From Lachnospiraceae bacterium (GTDB taxonomy: Bacteria > Bacillota > Clostridia > Lachnospirales > Lachnospiraceae), in NCBI GenBank assembly GCA_017416465.1, contig JAFQCK010000073.1:102398-150055 (forward strand): a stretch of DNA of 47,658 nt, in the 5' to 3' direction. A model generated the notes under the pieces. That model saw nothing but the letters and a program-made list of their open reading frames with translations. It did no database searches and was not told where the DNA came from. Shown here piece after piece: positions 25,944 through 34,455 of this stretch; the first letter of the stretch is position 1; each line of letters begins with the position of its first letter. The translations under genes and the position numbers were made by a program.

Positions 25944-27227
25944 TTATTTGACACTTGTATGAAAACCACTACAGTTTCTATTATCTGTAGTGATTTTCAT
26001 AGAGTTAATTAAATTACCTTCTAAAGCCACCCCTAACTTTCTCAACTCAACCACCTGTCCGATACTCTCCAGAAACCTTTCCAGCAGATTTCTTCCATCT
26101 ACCACAAACTGTTTCATGAAATCATATGCCTTATTCAGTGTTTCCCGAAATTTAGAGTTTTCAGCCTTTAATTGCTCATTTTCATACATAACATCTATGA
26201 GTTTCTCTCTCAAAGCTTCATTGCCACCGGAGCCACAAGCCATTTCATATACCTGTTCTGCAATCTCCGCTTTTCTCTCCAGTTTCGTTGCCTTTTCCTC
26301 CAAATCCACCAGAGTATCACTTTGCGTTTTGATATAAGCCTCGATTCTGTCGGCTCGCTCATTAGCCTCTTTTACTCGTTCATCAGCTTCCTCATAATCC
26401 ATCTGCTTAACCGCTACTCGCATGGATAAAGTGTCATACTCTTGCACAAGCTGTTCCTTTTCACGCTCCAACTGCTCATTCTCCTGCTGCTTTTCGTCAG
26501 CCTGTTCCTTCAATTCGTCGTAACGAATTTCCTCTTTTAACACCTTATACTCCATAACCGATAAATCGTGATTGCGACCTTTTGACTTTTCTCTTATCTG
26601 TTCTCCAAGGACAATTCTCGCTCTCTCATTTGCGAAAGCTCTTAATTTGTCCTGAAGAACTATCGAAAGCACATTTTTGGTAAATACCTTTCGTTTGGAC
26701 ACCTGCTTGGACATTCCCTTTTTGTAATCGGTTCCTACTGGAACACCTACTACATGCATATGAGGACTGTCCTCATCCATATGAACTACCGCATTGGCTA
26801 CCACAAACTGTGGAAGCCGATATTGCAACTCCGCCAAAATCGTTCTGTAGATTTGCCTCATAAAAACTTTGTTTTCCAAATGCTCCTGCCAATAGTCTCT
26901 GTCTCCTACTTGAATGATAATCTCCACCGCCATATCCTGTTCCTTATTGGCTACATGCTCAAAATAGTCTTCAATCTTACGATCTGCTCTGGTTTGATTT
27001 TCATTGTAGACCTTTAAAGCTTCATCAAATTCCTGATGATAAACTGCTTTTACATCCTGAACAAGATTGTCTGTTCCATATACCAGAAAAATATTATAAT
27101 TATCGGCGCTATATTCTTCTGATTTGTATTTTCTTAAGTTGTGCTTTGCCACCCCGGCAAGCTTCGACTTAGATGTTATTGCACTTTTCTTATTGCTCAC
27201 ATGAGCTGTAAATGATATTCCTTCCAT
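25944..27227 (-). CDS. MobV-type relaxase (plasmid mobilisation protein), probably 5'-damaged
   Basis: A 427-residue relaxase of the MobV (Pre/Mob) family, which nicks and carries the transferred strand. Visible are the N-terminal ISFTAHVSNKKSAI and GVAKHNLRKY segments and the metal-binding three-His motif NAVVHMDEDSPHMHVVGVP at about residues 165-183. A long Glu/Lys-rich coiled coil follows (about 240-390). The natural start seems to be MEGISF at 27227, but no ribosome binding site precedes it: the sequence changes abruptly there to recombinase coding sequence on the other strand. The frame is intact, yet translation and transcription signals appear lost. Confidence 0.82.
   Translation of the reverse strand: MEGISFTAHVSNKKSAITSKSKLAGVAKHNLRKYKSEEYSADNYNIFLVYGTDNLVQDVKAVYHQEFDEALKVYNENQTRADRKIEDYFEHVANKEQDMAVEIIIQVGDRDYWQEHLENKVFMRQIYRTILAELQYRLPQFVVANAVVHMDEDSPHMHVVGVPVGTDYKKGMSKQVSKRKVFTKNVLSIVLQDKLRAFANERARIVLGEQIREKSKGRNHDLSVMEYKVLKEEIRYDELKEQADEKQQENEQLEREKEQLVQEYDTLSMRVAVKQMDYEEADERVKEANERADRIEAYIKTQSDTLVDLEEKATKLERKAEIAEQVYEMACGSGGNEALREKLIDVMYENEQLKAENSKFRETLNKAYDFMKQFVVDGRNLLERFLESIGQVVELRKLGVALEGNLINSMKITTDNRNCSGFHTSVK
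25961..25998. repeat. inverted repeat over the 3' end of the relaxase gene
   Basis: GAAAACCACTACAG (25961-25974) and CTGTAGTGATTTTC (25985-25998) form a stem with one mismatch that lies inside the last codons of the relaxase frame. Such hairpins normally follow a stop codon, so the reading frame may run through a former terminator after loss of the original stop. Confidence 0.6.
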
Positions 27228-28057
27228 ACACTGTATATGAGGAATGGTCAAAACGCAAGTACCCAACTGTATCAGAATCCAATGTAAAAGGCTACACAGC
27301 CGCTTATAAGACATGTAGCAGTCTATATCATAAGGTGTTCAAAGATTTAAAGCTTGTGGATTTACAGACAGTCATTGATACCTGTGGTAAGAATTATCCT
27401 ACCTTAAGGAAAATCAAGGTACTGTTCAACCAGCTTTATGATTTTGCTATCAAGAATGATATTTGCAATAAGGATTATTCCACCTTTGTAGATGTTGTTC
27501 AATATAAGGACCGCAATTCTAATAAGTATGACCGAAACAAATTCGAGAAGGAAGAAATTGAACGGATATGGGAGCAGAAAGATGATAAGTATTATCAAAT
27601 CATATTGATGCTATTGTATAACGGAGTAAGAATTTCAGAATTCTTGGATTTGAAAAAGGAAAATGTCCATCTGGACGAACAATACTTTGATGTAATTAGC
27701 AGTAAAACCGAGAATGGAATCCGAAAGGTTCCTATCGCAGACAAGGTCTTACCTTACTACAAAGCTTGGTTTGAAGATAATCTGGAATGCGAGTATCTTA
27801 TCCATACACCGGATGGCAAGCACTTCCAATACCGAAATTACTATGACAGCTACTTCCATCCACTGATGGAACAACTTAAGATTGACCGCACACCACACTG
27901 CTGCAGACACACATGTATTTCCATGTTAGCAGAAGCCGGTGTCGATCAAACGATTATCAAGAAGATTGTGGGGCACTCCGGTGCAATGACTTTAACCGAG
28001 AAAGTATATACCCACTTTGATGTTAAGGAGCTTGTAAATGCAATCAACAAAATTTAA
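27212..28057 (+). CDS. tyrosine recombinase/integrase, N-terminally truncated
   Basis: The catalytic domain is complete: R140 in YNGVRISEFLDL, K165 in SSKTENG, H229-x2-R232 in PHCCRHTC, H255 in VGHSG and nucleophile Y266 in KVYTHFD. The core-binding domain (about 10-95) is present, but the recognisable family sequence begins only at VYEEWSKRKYP, eight codons in, and the N-terminal arm-binding domain of 50-60 residues expected in this type is missing. The first codons are the antisense of the relaxase start, and no ribosome binding site precedes the ATG at 27212. It reads toward the rpsI attachment site 400 bp away, as expected for the element integrase. It is probably not functional as it stands. 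Confidence 0.8.
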   Translation: MIFLPYTVYEEWSKRKYPTVSESNVKGYTAAYKTCSSLYHKVFKDLKLVDLQTVIDTCGKNYPTLRKIKVLFNQLYDFAIKNDICNKDYSTFVDVVQYKDRNSNKYDRNKFEKEEIERIWEQKDDKYYQIILMLLYNGVRISEFLDLKKENVHLDEQYFDVISSKTENGIRKVPIADKVLPYYKAWFEDNLECEYLIHTPDGKHFQYRNYYDSYFHPLMEQLKIDRTPHCCRHTCISMLAEAGVDQTIIKKIVGHSGAMTLTEKVYTHFDVKELVNAINKI

Positions 28058-28069
28058 AGGAGCGTTTGT

Positions 28070-28285
28070 ATGACAAATCCTGATGTAATAAAACAATTAG
28101 ATGCCTTATGTGACTTATACAAGCAACGATGGGGAAAAGATGTTGATTACACAACTCTCCCTAAAGGTATCACGCAAGAAAAGTTAGTTGATGTATTAAA
28201 ACGAATTGTAGATACCGGCGAAAGTATTTTAGTCGGCTATAATAAACTTTATATTACAACTAATAAAAAGGACACTTTCCAGTAA
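28070..28285 (+). CDS. small hypothetical protein next to the integrase
   Basis: A 71-residue protein, 12 bp after the recombinase on the same strand, with AAAGGAG 7 nt before its start. It has a helical N-terminus (NPDVIKQLDALCDLYKQRWG), a YTTLPKGITQEKLVDVLKRI segment and a beta-like GESILVGYNKLYI. I do not recognise a family. A strong hairpin overlaps the stop codon. Its position between integrase and attachment site is often occupied by a small recombination accessory gene, but no DNA-binding motif proves this. Confidence 0.6.
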   Translation: MTNPDVIKQLDALCDLYKQRWGKDVDYTTLPKGITQEKLVDVLKRIVDTGESILVGYNKLYITTNKKDTFQ

Positions 28286-28306
28286 TTCCTTACTGAAAAA
28301 TGTCCT
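28269..28306 (-). terminator. substitute terminator for the rpsI transcript, from the element end
   Basis: AGGACACTTTCCAGTAA (28269-28285) pairs with TTACTGAAAAATGTCCT (28290-28306) with two mismatches over a TTCC loop. On the minus strand the stem is followed by TTTTTATTAG. It is about 150 bp downstream of the rpsI stop codon and would end the ribosomal transcript before it enters the element. Confidence 0.75.
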
Positions 28307-28403
28307 ATACATATCATTGATATTCGTGTTGCATACCGTTTGAAATCCAACACATCTGACAACTTTCCACAACCTCTTGTAACCAAAGTTTTTCTTCGAA
28401 AAA

Positions 28404-28470
28404 CTTGATAAAATCGGGCTTTTCCTGTTTCCCAATAATTTTCTCAAAAAATCGAGTAATTATCTCTTTG
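28404..28470. other. right end of the island: attachment core in the rpsI 3' end plus subterminal motif
   Basis: The core TAATTATCTCTTTGA (28456-28470) covers the last codons and stop of rpsI, so the reading frame stays intact. Inward lies GGAAAAGCCCGATTTTATC on the minus strand (28407-28425), which resembles, in opposite orientation, GGAAAAGCTCGATTATAAG at the left end (16329-16347). TGTTGCATAC, present at both left ends, also occurs at 28328-28337. Confidence 0.75.
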
Positions 28471-28855
28471 AAAACTGTGGTGCACGACGTGCAGCTTTGA
28501 GACCGTATTTCTTTCTTTCTTTCATTCTTGGATCTCTTGTTAAGAAACCTGCTTTCTTAAGTACTGGTCTGAATTCTCCATCAACTTTTAATAAAGCTCT
28601 TGAGATACCATGTCTGATAGCACCAGCCTGTCCTGTGTAACCACCACCATGAACGTTTACTAAAACGTCATATTTACCAAGTGTCTCTGTTGCTACTAAA
28701 GGCTGTCTAACGATAACCTTTAATGTTTCAAGACCAAAGTAATCATCTATTGTTCTTTTATTTATAATAATGTCGCCTTTTCCCGGCACTAAATATACTC
28801 TAGCAATACTCTTTTTTCTTCTACCTGTTCCGTATAATTTTTCTGATTTAGCCAT
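28460..28855 (-). CDS. rpsI: 30S ribosomal protein S9
   Basis: A 131-residue S9. It has the family start [18 protein letters not shown], the [20 protein letters not shown] segment and the C-terminal [17 protein letters not shown], whose tail reaches the P-site tRNA. It is the second gene of the rplM-rpsI pair, 29 bp after rplM. The last five codons are the integration target of the neighbouring island; the C-terminus is unchanged, so the integration was in frame and silent. Its own terminator has been displaced to 17820 or 16252. Confidence 0.97.
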   Translation of the reverse strand: MAKSEKLYGTGRRKKSIARVYLVPGKGDIIINKRTIDDYFGLETLKVIVRQPLVATETLGKYDVLVNVHGGGYTGQAGAIRHGISRALLKVDGEFRPVLKKAGFLTRDPRMKERKKYGLKAARRAPQFSKR

Positions 28856-28884
28856 TGTAATATCCTCCTTTCATGTTCTCCTAA

Positions 28885-29313
28885 TTAAAATGTTAATGTT
28901 TCCGGTTTCTGAGCTGTATGAGCATGCTCTGCACCAGCGTAAACATGAAGTTTCTTTATCATTTCTCTTCCTAAAGGTCCCTTTGGAAGCATACCTTTAA
29001 CTGCTAATTCGATAACTCTTTCAGGTTTCTTGTTCATCATTTCTCTAAGAGTTGTCTCTCTCATTCCACCTACATAATCTGAGTGGTTGTAGTAAATCTT
29101 CTGGTCTAATTTCTTACCTGTAACTTTGATGTTCTCTGCATTTACTACGATAACATAATCACCTGTATCGATGTGTGGTGTATATGTTGGTTTGTTCTTA
29201 CCTCTTAAAACTTTTGCTATTTCTGATGATAAACGTCCTAATGTATATCCTGTAGCATCAACTACGTACCATTTTCTTTCAATTGTTGCTGGACTAGCCA
29301 TATAACTTTTCAT
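28885..29313 (-). CDS. rplM: 50S ribosomal protein L13
   Basis: A 142-residue L13, an early-assembly protein of the large subunit. The start [20 protein letters not shown], the central [14 protein letters not shown] and the [12 protein letters not shown] motif followed by KLHVYAG are typical. GGAGG lies 7 nt before the start. It is transcribed with rpsI from the promoter at 29451-29479, after a leader of about 130 nt with hairpins. Confidence 0.97.
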   Translation of the reverse strand: MKSYMASPATIERKWYVVDATGYTLGRLSSEIAKVLRGKNKPTYTPHIDTGDYVIVVNAENIKVTGKKLDQKIYYNHSDYVGGMRETTLREMMNKKPERVIELAVKGMLPKGPLGREMIKKLHVYAGAEHAHTAQKPETLTF

Positions 29314-29353
29314 TGGTTTACCTCCTATGATAATCTAATAATAATTATATTGA

Positions 29354-29450
29354 AAATACTTATTTACCGGGGCTTTGGCTCTAAGTATTTAATATCATTT
29401 TTAATACCGAAGTATTTTTTTGCACAGTTTTAGCACTGTCACAGTTAAAT
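29354..29450 (-). promoter_or_regulatory. structured 5' leader of rplM-rpsI
   Basis: The leader folds into AAATACTTA (29354-29362) with TAAGTATTT (29382-29390) over a GC-rich loop, and AATAC-TTCG-GTATT (29403-29416), a UUCG-type tetraloop hairpin on the minus strand. Firmicute rplM genes often carry an L13-leader RNA for autogenous control. I cannot confirm a match to that family by eye. Confidence 0.5.
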
Positions 29451-29479
29451 ATTATATTACACGATAAAAATTGTGTCAA
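29451..29479 (-). promoter_or_regulatory. strong sigma-A promoter of rplM-rpsI
   Basis: Minus strand TTGACA (29474-29479), 17-bp spacer, TATAAT (29451-29456): both hexamers match the consensus exactly, as expected for a ribosomal protein promoter. Confidence 0.9.
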
Positions 29480-29521
29480 CTCATTTTTTTCCAGTTTTCG
29501 TATGTTTTTACAAAAAAACAC

Positions 29522-30301
29522 TTATCCACAATTTACCTCATTTTCTTCATACTCTATCCCCACTAAAGTAAGACCTTTTGCAGGTGCTTTTGGTCCTGCC
29601 ATATTTCTATCACACGCTTCTATTATCGTCTTAACATGTTCCGGTGGATATACACCTAGTCCCACTTTAATCAAAGTTCCTGCAATAATTCTTACCATAT
29701 TATATAAGAAACCATTTCCGGATATTCGAATGTTAATAACATCACCGGTTTTATCCACATCCAGTGAATACACAGTTCTTACGGTTGTAGTTACCTGAGT
29801 TCTTGCGGAACAAAAACTCTTAAAATCATGTTCCCCAACTATGTACTCTGCCGCCTTTTTCATTTTATCCACATCTAACGGTAAATATACAAAATGGGTA
29901 TAAAGTCTCATCATTGGCACATCAAATCGTCTGTTTAGAATCTTATATTCATATGTCTTAGTACTATTACAATATCTCGGATGAAAATCCGGTGACACTT
30001 CACAGGAATCTTCTATTCTTATATCTTCCGGCAACCTTTGATTAAGTGCAAAACACATTTTTTCCGGCGGAATCTTTGAAAATGTATCAAAAACAGCCAC
30101 ATTTCCAAGAGCATGAACACCTGAATCAGTTCTACTTGCACCTATTACGGCTATTTCTTCACCTAAAAGCCTGCTTAATTCCCTATTAATAATCTCTTCT
30201 ACCGTTATTCCATTTATCTGAATCTGCCAACCACAGTAATTCGTTCCATCATAACTTATAATCAGCTTAATTCTTTTCTTTATTCTTTCAATTTCAGCCA
30301 C
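29522..30301 (-). CDS. truA: tRNA pseudouridine synthase A
   Basis: A 259-residue enzyme that converts uridines 38-40 of the tRNA anticodon stem to pseudouridine. The catalytic Asp lies in GASRTDSGVHALGNVA (about residues 54-69). Other family segments are LIISYDGTNYCGWQ, CSARTQVTTTVRTVYS and GNGFLYNMVRIIAGTLI. It starts with GTG at 30301, with GGAGG 6 nt upstream. It keeps the common Firmicute position between ecfT and rplM, though a small Cys-rich gene separates it from ecfT. Confidence 0.96.
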   Translation of the reverse strand: MAEIERIKKRIKLIISYDGTNYCGWQIQINGITVEEIINRELSRLLGEEIAVIGASRTDSGVHALGNVAVFDTFSKIPPEKMCFALNQRLPEDIRIEDSCEVSPDFHPRYCNSTKTYEYKILNRRFDVPMMRLYTHFVYLPLDVDKMKKAAEYIVGEHDFKSFCSARTQVTTTVRTVYSLDVDKTGDVINIRISGNGFLYNMVRIIAGTLIKVGLGVYPPEHVKTIIEACDRNMAGPKAPAKGLTLVGIEYEENEVNCG

Positions 30302-30368
30302 TTTTCGCCTCCGTACTTACATCATATATAATTTATGAGCGATTTTTCGCGAAGAACCACCCGGTAAT

Positions 30369-30545
30369 CTACATCTGCTTTCTTACAATCTTATACTCAT
30401 CATATAACTGATAGTATGGACATTCAAATCTGTCATTACTTATCAATCTAAAATAATCATCTTCATCCATATTTACCTGACAAAAATATTCCTCATATTC
30501 TTCATCATACACATAAAAACTACATGAATTACAATCTGCTGACAT
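30369..30545 (-). CDS. small cysteine-rich protein (DUF6472-like)
   Basis: A 58-residue acidic protein with four cysteines: C-x2-C near the start (ADCNSCSFYVYDEEYEEYF), one in FCQVN and one in ECPYYQ, ending EYKIVRKQM. The spacing suggests a small zinc-binding fold. The pattern agrees with clostridial proteins I remember as DUF6472. The start at 30545 is decided by GGAGGAG just upstream; the frame remains open to 30584 without a site. The conserved place between ecfT and truA hints at a housekeeping role, unknown. Confidence 0.72.
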   Translation of the reverse strand: MSADCNSCSFYVYDEEYEEYFCQVNMDEDDYFRLISNDRFECPYYQLYDEYKIVRKQM

Positions 30546-30698
30546 AATCTCCTCCATCTGTTTGTATTCATTATTTGAATCCATTTATTATCTTTTTTCC
30601 AAACTCAAAAAAATTGTGTACATTCATCACAATAGTATTATTATCCTATATATTAATTTTCCCAAACAATATTCTACAATTTTTTTATTATATAGTTA

Positions 30699-31496
30699 TT
30701 ATAATAAGTTTATCACTATCATTATCATTGTAAATCCCCCAATAACCGCATATCCTATCCTATCATTTATATTATACTTAAGTGGTCTCATCTTTGTTCT
30801 AAATTCTCCACCTCTATAACATCTTGCGTCCATCGCAGTTGCCAAATCTCCTGCTCTTTTAAATGAAGAAATTATAAGTGGCACAAGAATAGGTATCATT
30901 TTTTTCGCTTTTGTCAAAAGACCGCCACTTTCAAAATCAGCACCTCTTGCAATCTGGGCTTTCATTATTTTATCAGTTTCTTCCATTAATATTGGAATAA
31001 ATCTAAGTGCAATAGACATCATTAATGCAATCTCATGAACAGGTATTTTAATCTTCTTCAGGAAACCAAGAGATTTTTCTAACCCATCTGTCAAATTATT
31101 AGGCGTTGTTGTAAGTGTAAGCATCGATGATGAAATAATTATAAATACAAATCTTATCCCCATAAATACTGCTTTAATTATACCTTCATAGGTAATCTTT
31201 ATAAAATATAATTCAAACAATATCCTTCCCGGTGTATAAAATATATTAAAAAATACACTAATAAACAGAATTATAAATATTGCCTTCAATCCTCTTACGA
31301 TAAATCTTAATGGTACTTTTGATACATATATTATGAACATCAAAAATAAACCTGCTAACAAATAAGAAAATATACTCTCGCAAGTAAACAATAATATCAA
31401 ATATGCAAATACACCAAAAAGCTTAACCCTTGGGTCAAGCCTATGAATAAATGAATCTGCCCTATAATACTGTCCTAAAGTTATATCTCTAAGCAT
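30699..31496 (-). CDS. ecfT: energy-coupling factor transporter transmembrane protein EcfT
   Basis: A 265-residue membrane protein that couples the ATPase to interchangeable vitamin-binding S components. About five helices are visible, with HRLDPRVKL at the N-terminus and the coupling motifs ARGAD (about residue 197) and DARCYRGG (about 240), the two Ala-Arg-Gly-type helices that touch the ATPase. It lies 11 bp after the ecfA stop. No S component is next to it, so this is a group II ECF module that serves several S proteins. Confidence 0.94.
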   Translation of the reverse strand: MLRDITLGQYYRADSFIHRLDPRVKLFGVFAYLILLFTCESIFSYLLAGLFLMFIIYVSKVPLRFIVRGLKAIFIILFISVFFNIFYTPGRILFELYFIKITYEGIIKAVFMGIRFVFIIISSSMLTLTTTPNNLTDGLEKSLGFLKKIKIPVHEIALMMSIALRFIPILMEETDKIMKAQIARGADFESGGLLTKAKKMIPILVPLIISSFKRAGDLATAMDARCYRGGEFRTKMRPLKYNINDRIGYAVIGGFTMIMIVINLL

Positions 31497-31507
31497 ATTT
31501 TATATCC

Positions 31508-33241
31508 TCAACTCAAACATTCTACTGCTTCTTCAACAGTCAATATTGTATAATCATCATTTCCTAACTGACTTATTGCTTTAGTTACATCAGGTACTTC
31601 TAATCCTACTCTTCTCAACTCATTCTTATTTCTAAATACTTTCCTTGTATCATCATCAAATATTATTTTTCCTTCATCCATTACAATAAGCCTGTCTGAA
31701 TATTTTGCCACATCATTCATATCATGCGAAACTATAATAATAGTTTTATTCTTATCTTTTTGTAATATTTTTAAAGAATCCAACAAATACTTTTTATTTG
31801 CCGGGTCTAAACCAGCCACAGGTTCATCAAGAATTATAATTTCAGGCTCCATCGCAATAACTCCTGCAATTGCAACCTTCCTCATCTCACCACCTGAAAG
31901 TTCAAATGGCGAGCTATGATAATATTCTTCACCCATTCCGAGAAATTCAAGTGCTTCCTTAGCAACCTTTCTTGCCTCTTTCTCTGTTAATCCTTTATTA
32001 AGAGGTCCAAACATAACATCTTTTATTATAGTTTCTTCAAATAATTGGCTCTCCGGATATTGAAATACTAAGCCTACATTAAAATGCAAATCTCTCTTAT
32101 TAGAATTAATAGTCTTTCCTTTGTAAAATACATTTCCGGTTGTTGGTCCAATAAGTCCGTTCATTAATTGTAAAATAGTTGATTTACCCGAGCCTGTATG
32201 ACCTATAATTCCAATAAATTCATTTCTGTTGATTATAAGGCTTACATCGTTAACAGCAACAACTTCCATATTAGTTCCAGCTTCATACATATAACTGACA
32301 TTGTCAAATCTTAATACTTCTATATTTTTAGTTTGAACTGCATCTGACTTAGTTTCTTCTATTACTAACTTATTTTTCAAACTTTCTTTACACCCTAATC
32401 CTTCATCCATACATAATAAAACAAATTCTTCTATATCAAACACATCATATCTGCTTAATTTTCCATTTTCAAATAATCTATAAGCTAAATCCATAATAGG
32501 CGGAATTTCTAATCCTAATCTCTTAATATCATCAATCTTTGTAAATACTTCCTTAGGAGTTCCATCTAAAATAGCTTTACCTTTTTCCATAATAACGACT
32601 CTTTTAGCTCTTGCAGCTTCTTCCATATGGTGAGTAATAAGAATAATCGTCATATTTTCTTCTTCATTTAATTTAGTAACCATCTCCATAACTTCCTGCC
32701 TGCCTTTTGGGTCGAGCATAGCAGTCGGTTCATCTAAAACAATACACTGTGGTCTCATTGCCAGAGAAGATGCTATTGCAACTCTTTGCTTTTGACCTCC
32801 AGATAAATGATTTGGAGATTTTAATCTATATTTTGTCATCTCGGTCTTTTCTAACGCTTCATCTACTCTTTTAATTATTTTTTTTGATTCAAGTCCGAGA
32901 TTTTCCGGTCCAAACGCTACATCTTCTTCAACCGTAGTCCCTACAATCTGATTATCAGGATTTTGGAATACCATTCCACAGTCCTTTCTGATTTTCCATA
33001 ATTCATCTATAACTTTTGTATCTTTACCATTTACAATTATATTTCCTTCGTTAGGCATTAAAAGTGCATTAAGATGCTTTGCAAATGTAGTTTTTCCTGA
33101 ACCGTTGTGCCCAAGAATTGCTACAAAATCACCTTTTTCTATATGAATATTAAAGTCATTAAGAATAGTTTTTTCATTAATAACTTTATTATCATCATCT
33201 TTATTAATAATTTTGTATAACAAATTCTTTGCTTTAATCAT
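31508..33241 (-). CDS. ecfA: energy-coupling factor ATPase, EcfA1-EcfA2 fused in one chain
   Basis: A 577-residue protein with two complete ABC ATPase domains. Domain 1 has Walker A GHNGSGKTTFAKH, signature LSGGQKQRVAIAS and Walker B CIVLDEPTAMLDP. Domain 2 (from about residue 290) has GHTGSGKSTILQL, LSGGEMRKVAIAG and IIILDEPVAGLDP. Most Firmicutes encode these as two adjacent genes, ecfA1 and ecfA2; here a linker around 260-290 joins them. With EcfT it powers vitamin uptake. AGGAG is 15 nt before the ATG, too far; a 4-codon frame (ATGTATTTAAGATGA) starts in between and ends over the ecfA start codon. Confidence 0.93.
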   Translation of the reverse strand: MIKAKNLLYKIINKDDDNKVINEKTILNDFNIHIEKGDFVAILGHNGSGKTTFAKHLNALLMPNEGNIIVNGKDTKVIDELWKIRKDCGMVFQNPDNQIVGTTVEEDVAFGPENLGLESKKIIKRVDEALEKTEMTKYRLKSPNHLSGGQKQRVAIASSLAMRPQCIVLDEPTAMLDPKGRQEVMEMVTKLNEEENMTIILITHHMEEAARAKRVVIMEKGKAILDGTPKEVFTKIDDIKRLGLEIPPIMDLAYRLFENGKLSRYDVFDIEEFVLLCMDEGLGCKESLKNKLVIEETKSDAVQTKNIEVLRFDNVSYMYEAGTNMEVVAVNDVSLIINRNEFIGIIGHTGSGKSTILQLMNGLIGPTTGNVFYKGKTINSNKRDLHFNVGLVFQYPESQLFEETIIKDVMFGPLNKGLTEKEARKVAKEALEFLGMGEEYYHSSPFELSGGEMRKVAIAGVIAMEPEIIILDEPVAGLDPANKKYLLDSLKILQKDKNKTIIIVSHDMNDVAKYSDRLIVMDEGKIIFDDDTRKVFRNKNELRRVGLEVPDVTKAISQLGNDDYTILTVEEAVECLS

Positions 33242-33328
33242 CTTAAATACATTTTCTCCTTTTCTTAACTATTTTTTTATCTACAAATGAAATGAGAGAA
33301 ATTTAACCCTTTATTACTTCAAATTAGT

Positions 33329-34435
33329 TCACTCATATTTCTTGAGTTCTTCTAATCTAAGCTTGAACATTTCTTTTTCTTTGTCCATATCTTTAAAATC
33401 ACTATAATCTATTTCTTTAATTTGACGAAGTCCAATTTTTTTTACTGCTTCTATCGCTGCTTCTCTTTGATTTAACTTTCTTGGATAGACAGTCTGACAA
33501 TTTGCACCATTTATATTACCATAAGCAAGAAAACACTGATTAAAATCCATAAGAGGATATAATGATAGATATTCATTTGTTTCATTATCAACCAATACAC
33601 CCCAATTTTCAGGATGCCTATCCGTATTACCCGTGAGATAATCAAGAATATTCATACCATAAAATGTAATTGGGTCTATTCTATCAAATTCTTCAAATAT
33701 ATTTATATCATTATTTGCTGCATAAATTTCAAACGCTATTTTTGATACAATAGAGTATTTCTTAGAAGTAACAATCCTACTTTCTGAAACAATCTGCCCC
33801 TGATATATTTTTTCTTCATATAAAACTTGTGGAATATCAAAGCATCTACATATCTTACTTGCAAGCACTTCTCTTTTTACGGCTTCTTCATCTCCATCTT
33901 TTAATAGTTTAAAAGTATTATTTTCCCTTATCCATGCTTTCGGAAAACAGCCTTTAGTTGATAAATCCGGTGCTAATTCTTTATTTGTTACTGTCATTTG
34001 ATGTCCTTTTAACGACAATTCTACAATTGCTTCATTTAATGGATTATCATATAAATTAATATCTTTAAATTTTATATCTTCCCCAAACTTTCTTATCCAA
34101 TACACATCTGTAAGTGAAACACAATGATATGATAACGAAATATTTGCACGGTCTTTATCTGTTACTGCTTGTATTACACCTATGCTATTTAATATCTCTT
34201 TTGCATATTTTCTATCCAACGACAACACTCGCGATGCACACCAATGATAAAAATTAGTAAGGTTATTCATAAGAGTATCAATATCATTTCCCTGTTCATT
34301 TTCTAAATATAAATCATATGGCATAAATTTCTCATTATAAATTAAAGCTTTTCCGATTGTTGATATCGTAGCAACTATTCTTTCCATATGCATAAGCTCA
34401 TATGTAATAATCTTATTCTTGGTTTTATTTACCAT
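33329..34435 (-). CDS. HipA-like kinase, stand-alone
   Basis: A 368-residue protein with a HipA/PI-kinase-like catalytic core: the phosphate-binding region CFPKAWI (about residue 164), the catalytic loop GNTDRHPENWGVL (about 268-280) with Asp, Arg-His and Asn in the expected places, and the metal-binding MDFNQCF (about 296). No HipB-type antitoxin gene is next to it, so it does not look like a classical toxin-antitoxin pair. The start at 34435 has AGGAG 7 nt upstream. It interrupts the usual rplQ-ecfA order behind a strong terminator, so it has its own promoter. The first 110 residues are unassigned. Confidence 0.75.
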   Translation of the reverse strand: MVNKTKNKIITYELMHMERIVATISTIGKALIYNEKFMPYDLYLENEQGNDIDTLMNNLTNFYHWCASRVLSLDRKYAKEILNSIGVIQAVTDKDRANISLSYHCVSLTDVYWIRKFGEDIKFKDINLYDNPLNEAIVELSLKGHQMTVTNKELAPDLSTKGCFPKAWIRENNTFKLLKDGDEEAVKREVLASKICRCFDIPQVLYEEKIYQGQIVSESRIVTSKKYSIVSKIAFEIYAANNDINIFEEFDRIDPITFYGMNILDYLTGNTDRHPENWGVLVDNETNEYLSLYPLMDFNQCFLAYGNINGANCQTVYPRKLNQREAAIEAVKKIGLRQIKEIDYSDFKDMDKEKEMFKLRLEELKKYE

Positions 34436-34455
34436 TTTGATTCTCCTATTCACAA

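Noticed and set aside
26754-27017. Plus-strand frame opposite the relaxase His motif
   Set aside because: Antisense to the conserved MobV catalytic region; no ribosome binding site and no recognisable domain.
33329-34435. Classical HipBA toxin-antitoxin pair
   Set aside because: No HTH antitoxin gene is adjacent on either side; the neighbours are ribosomal and ECF transporter genes.
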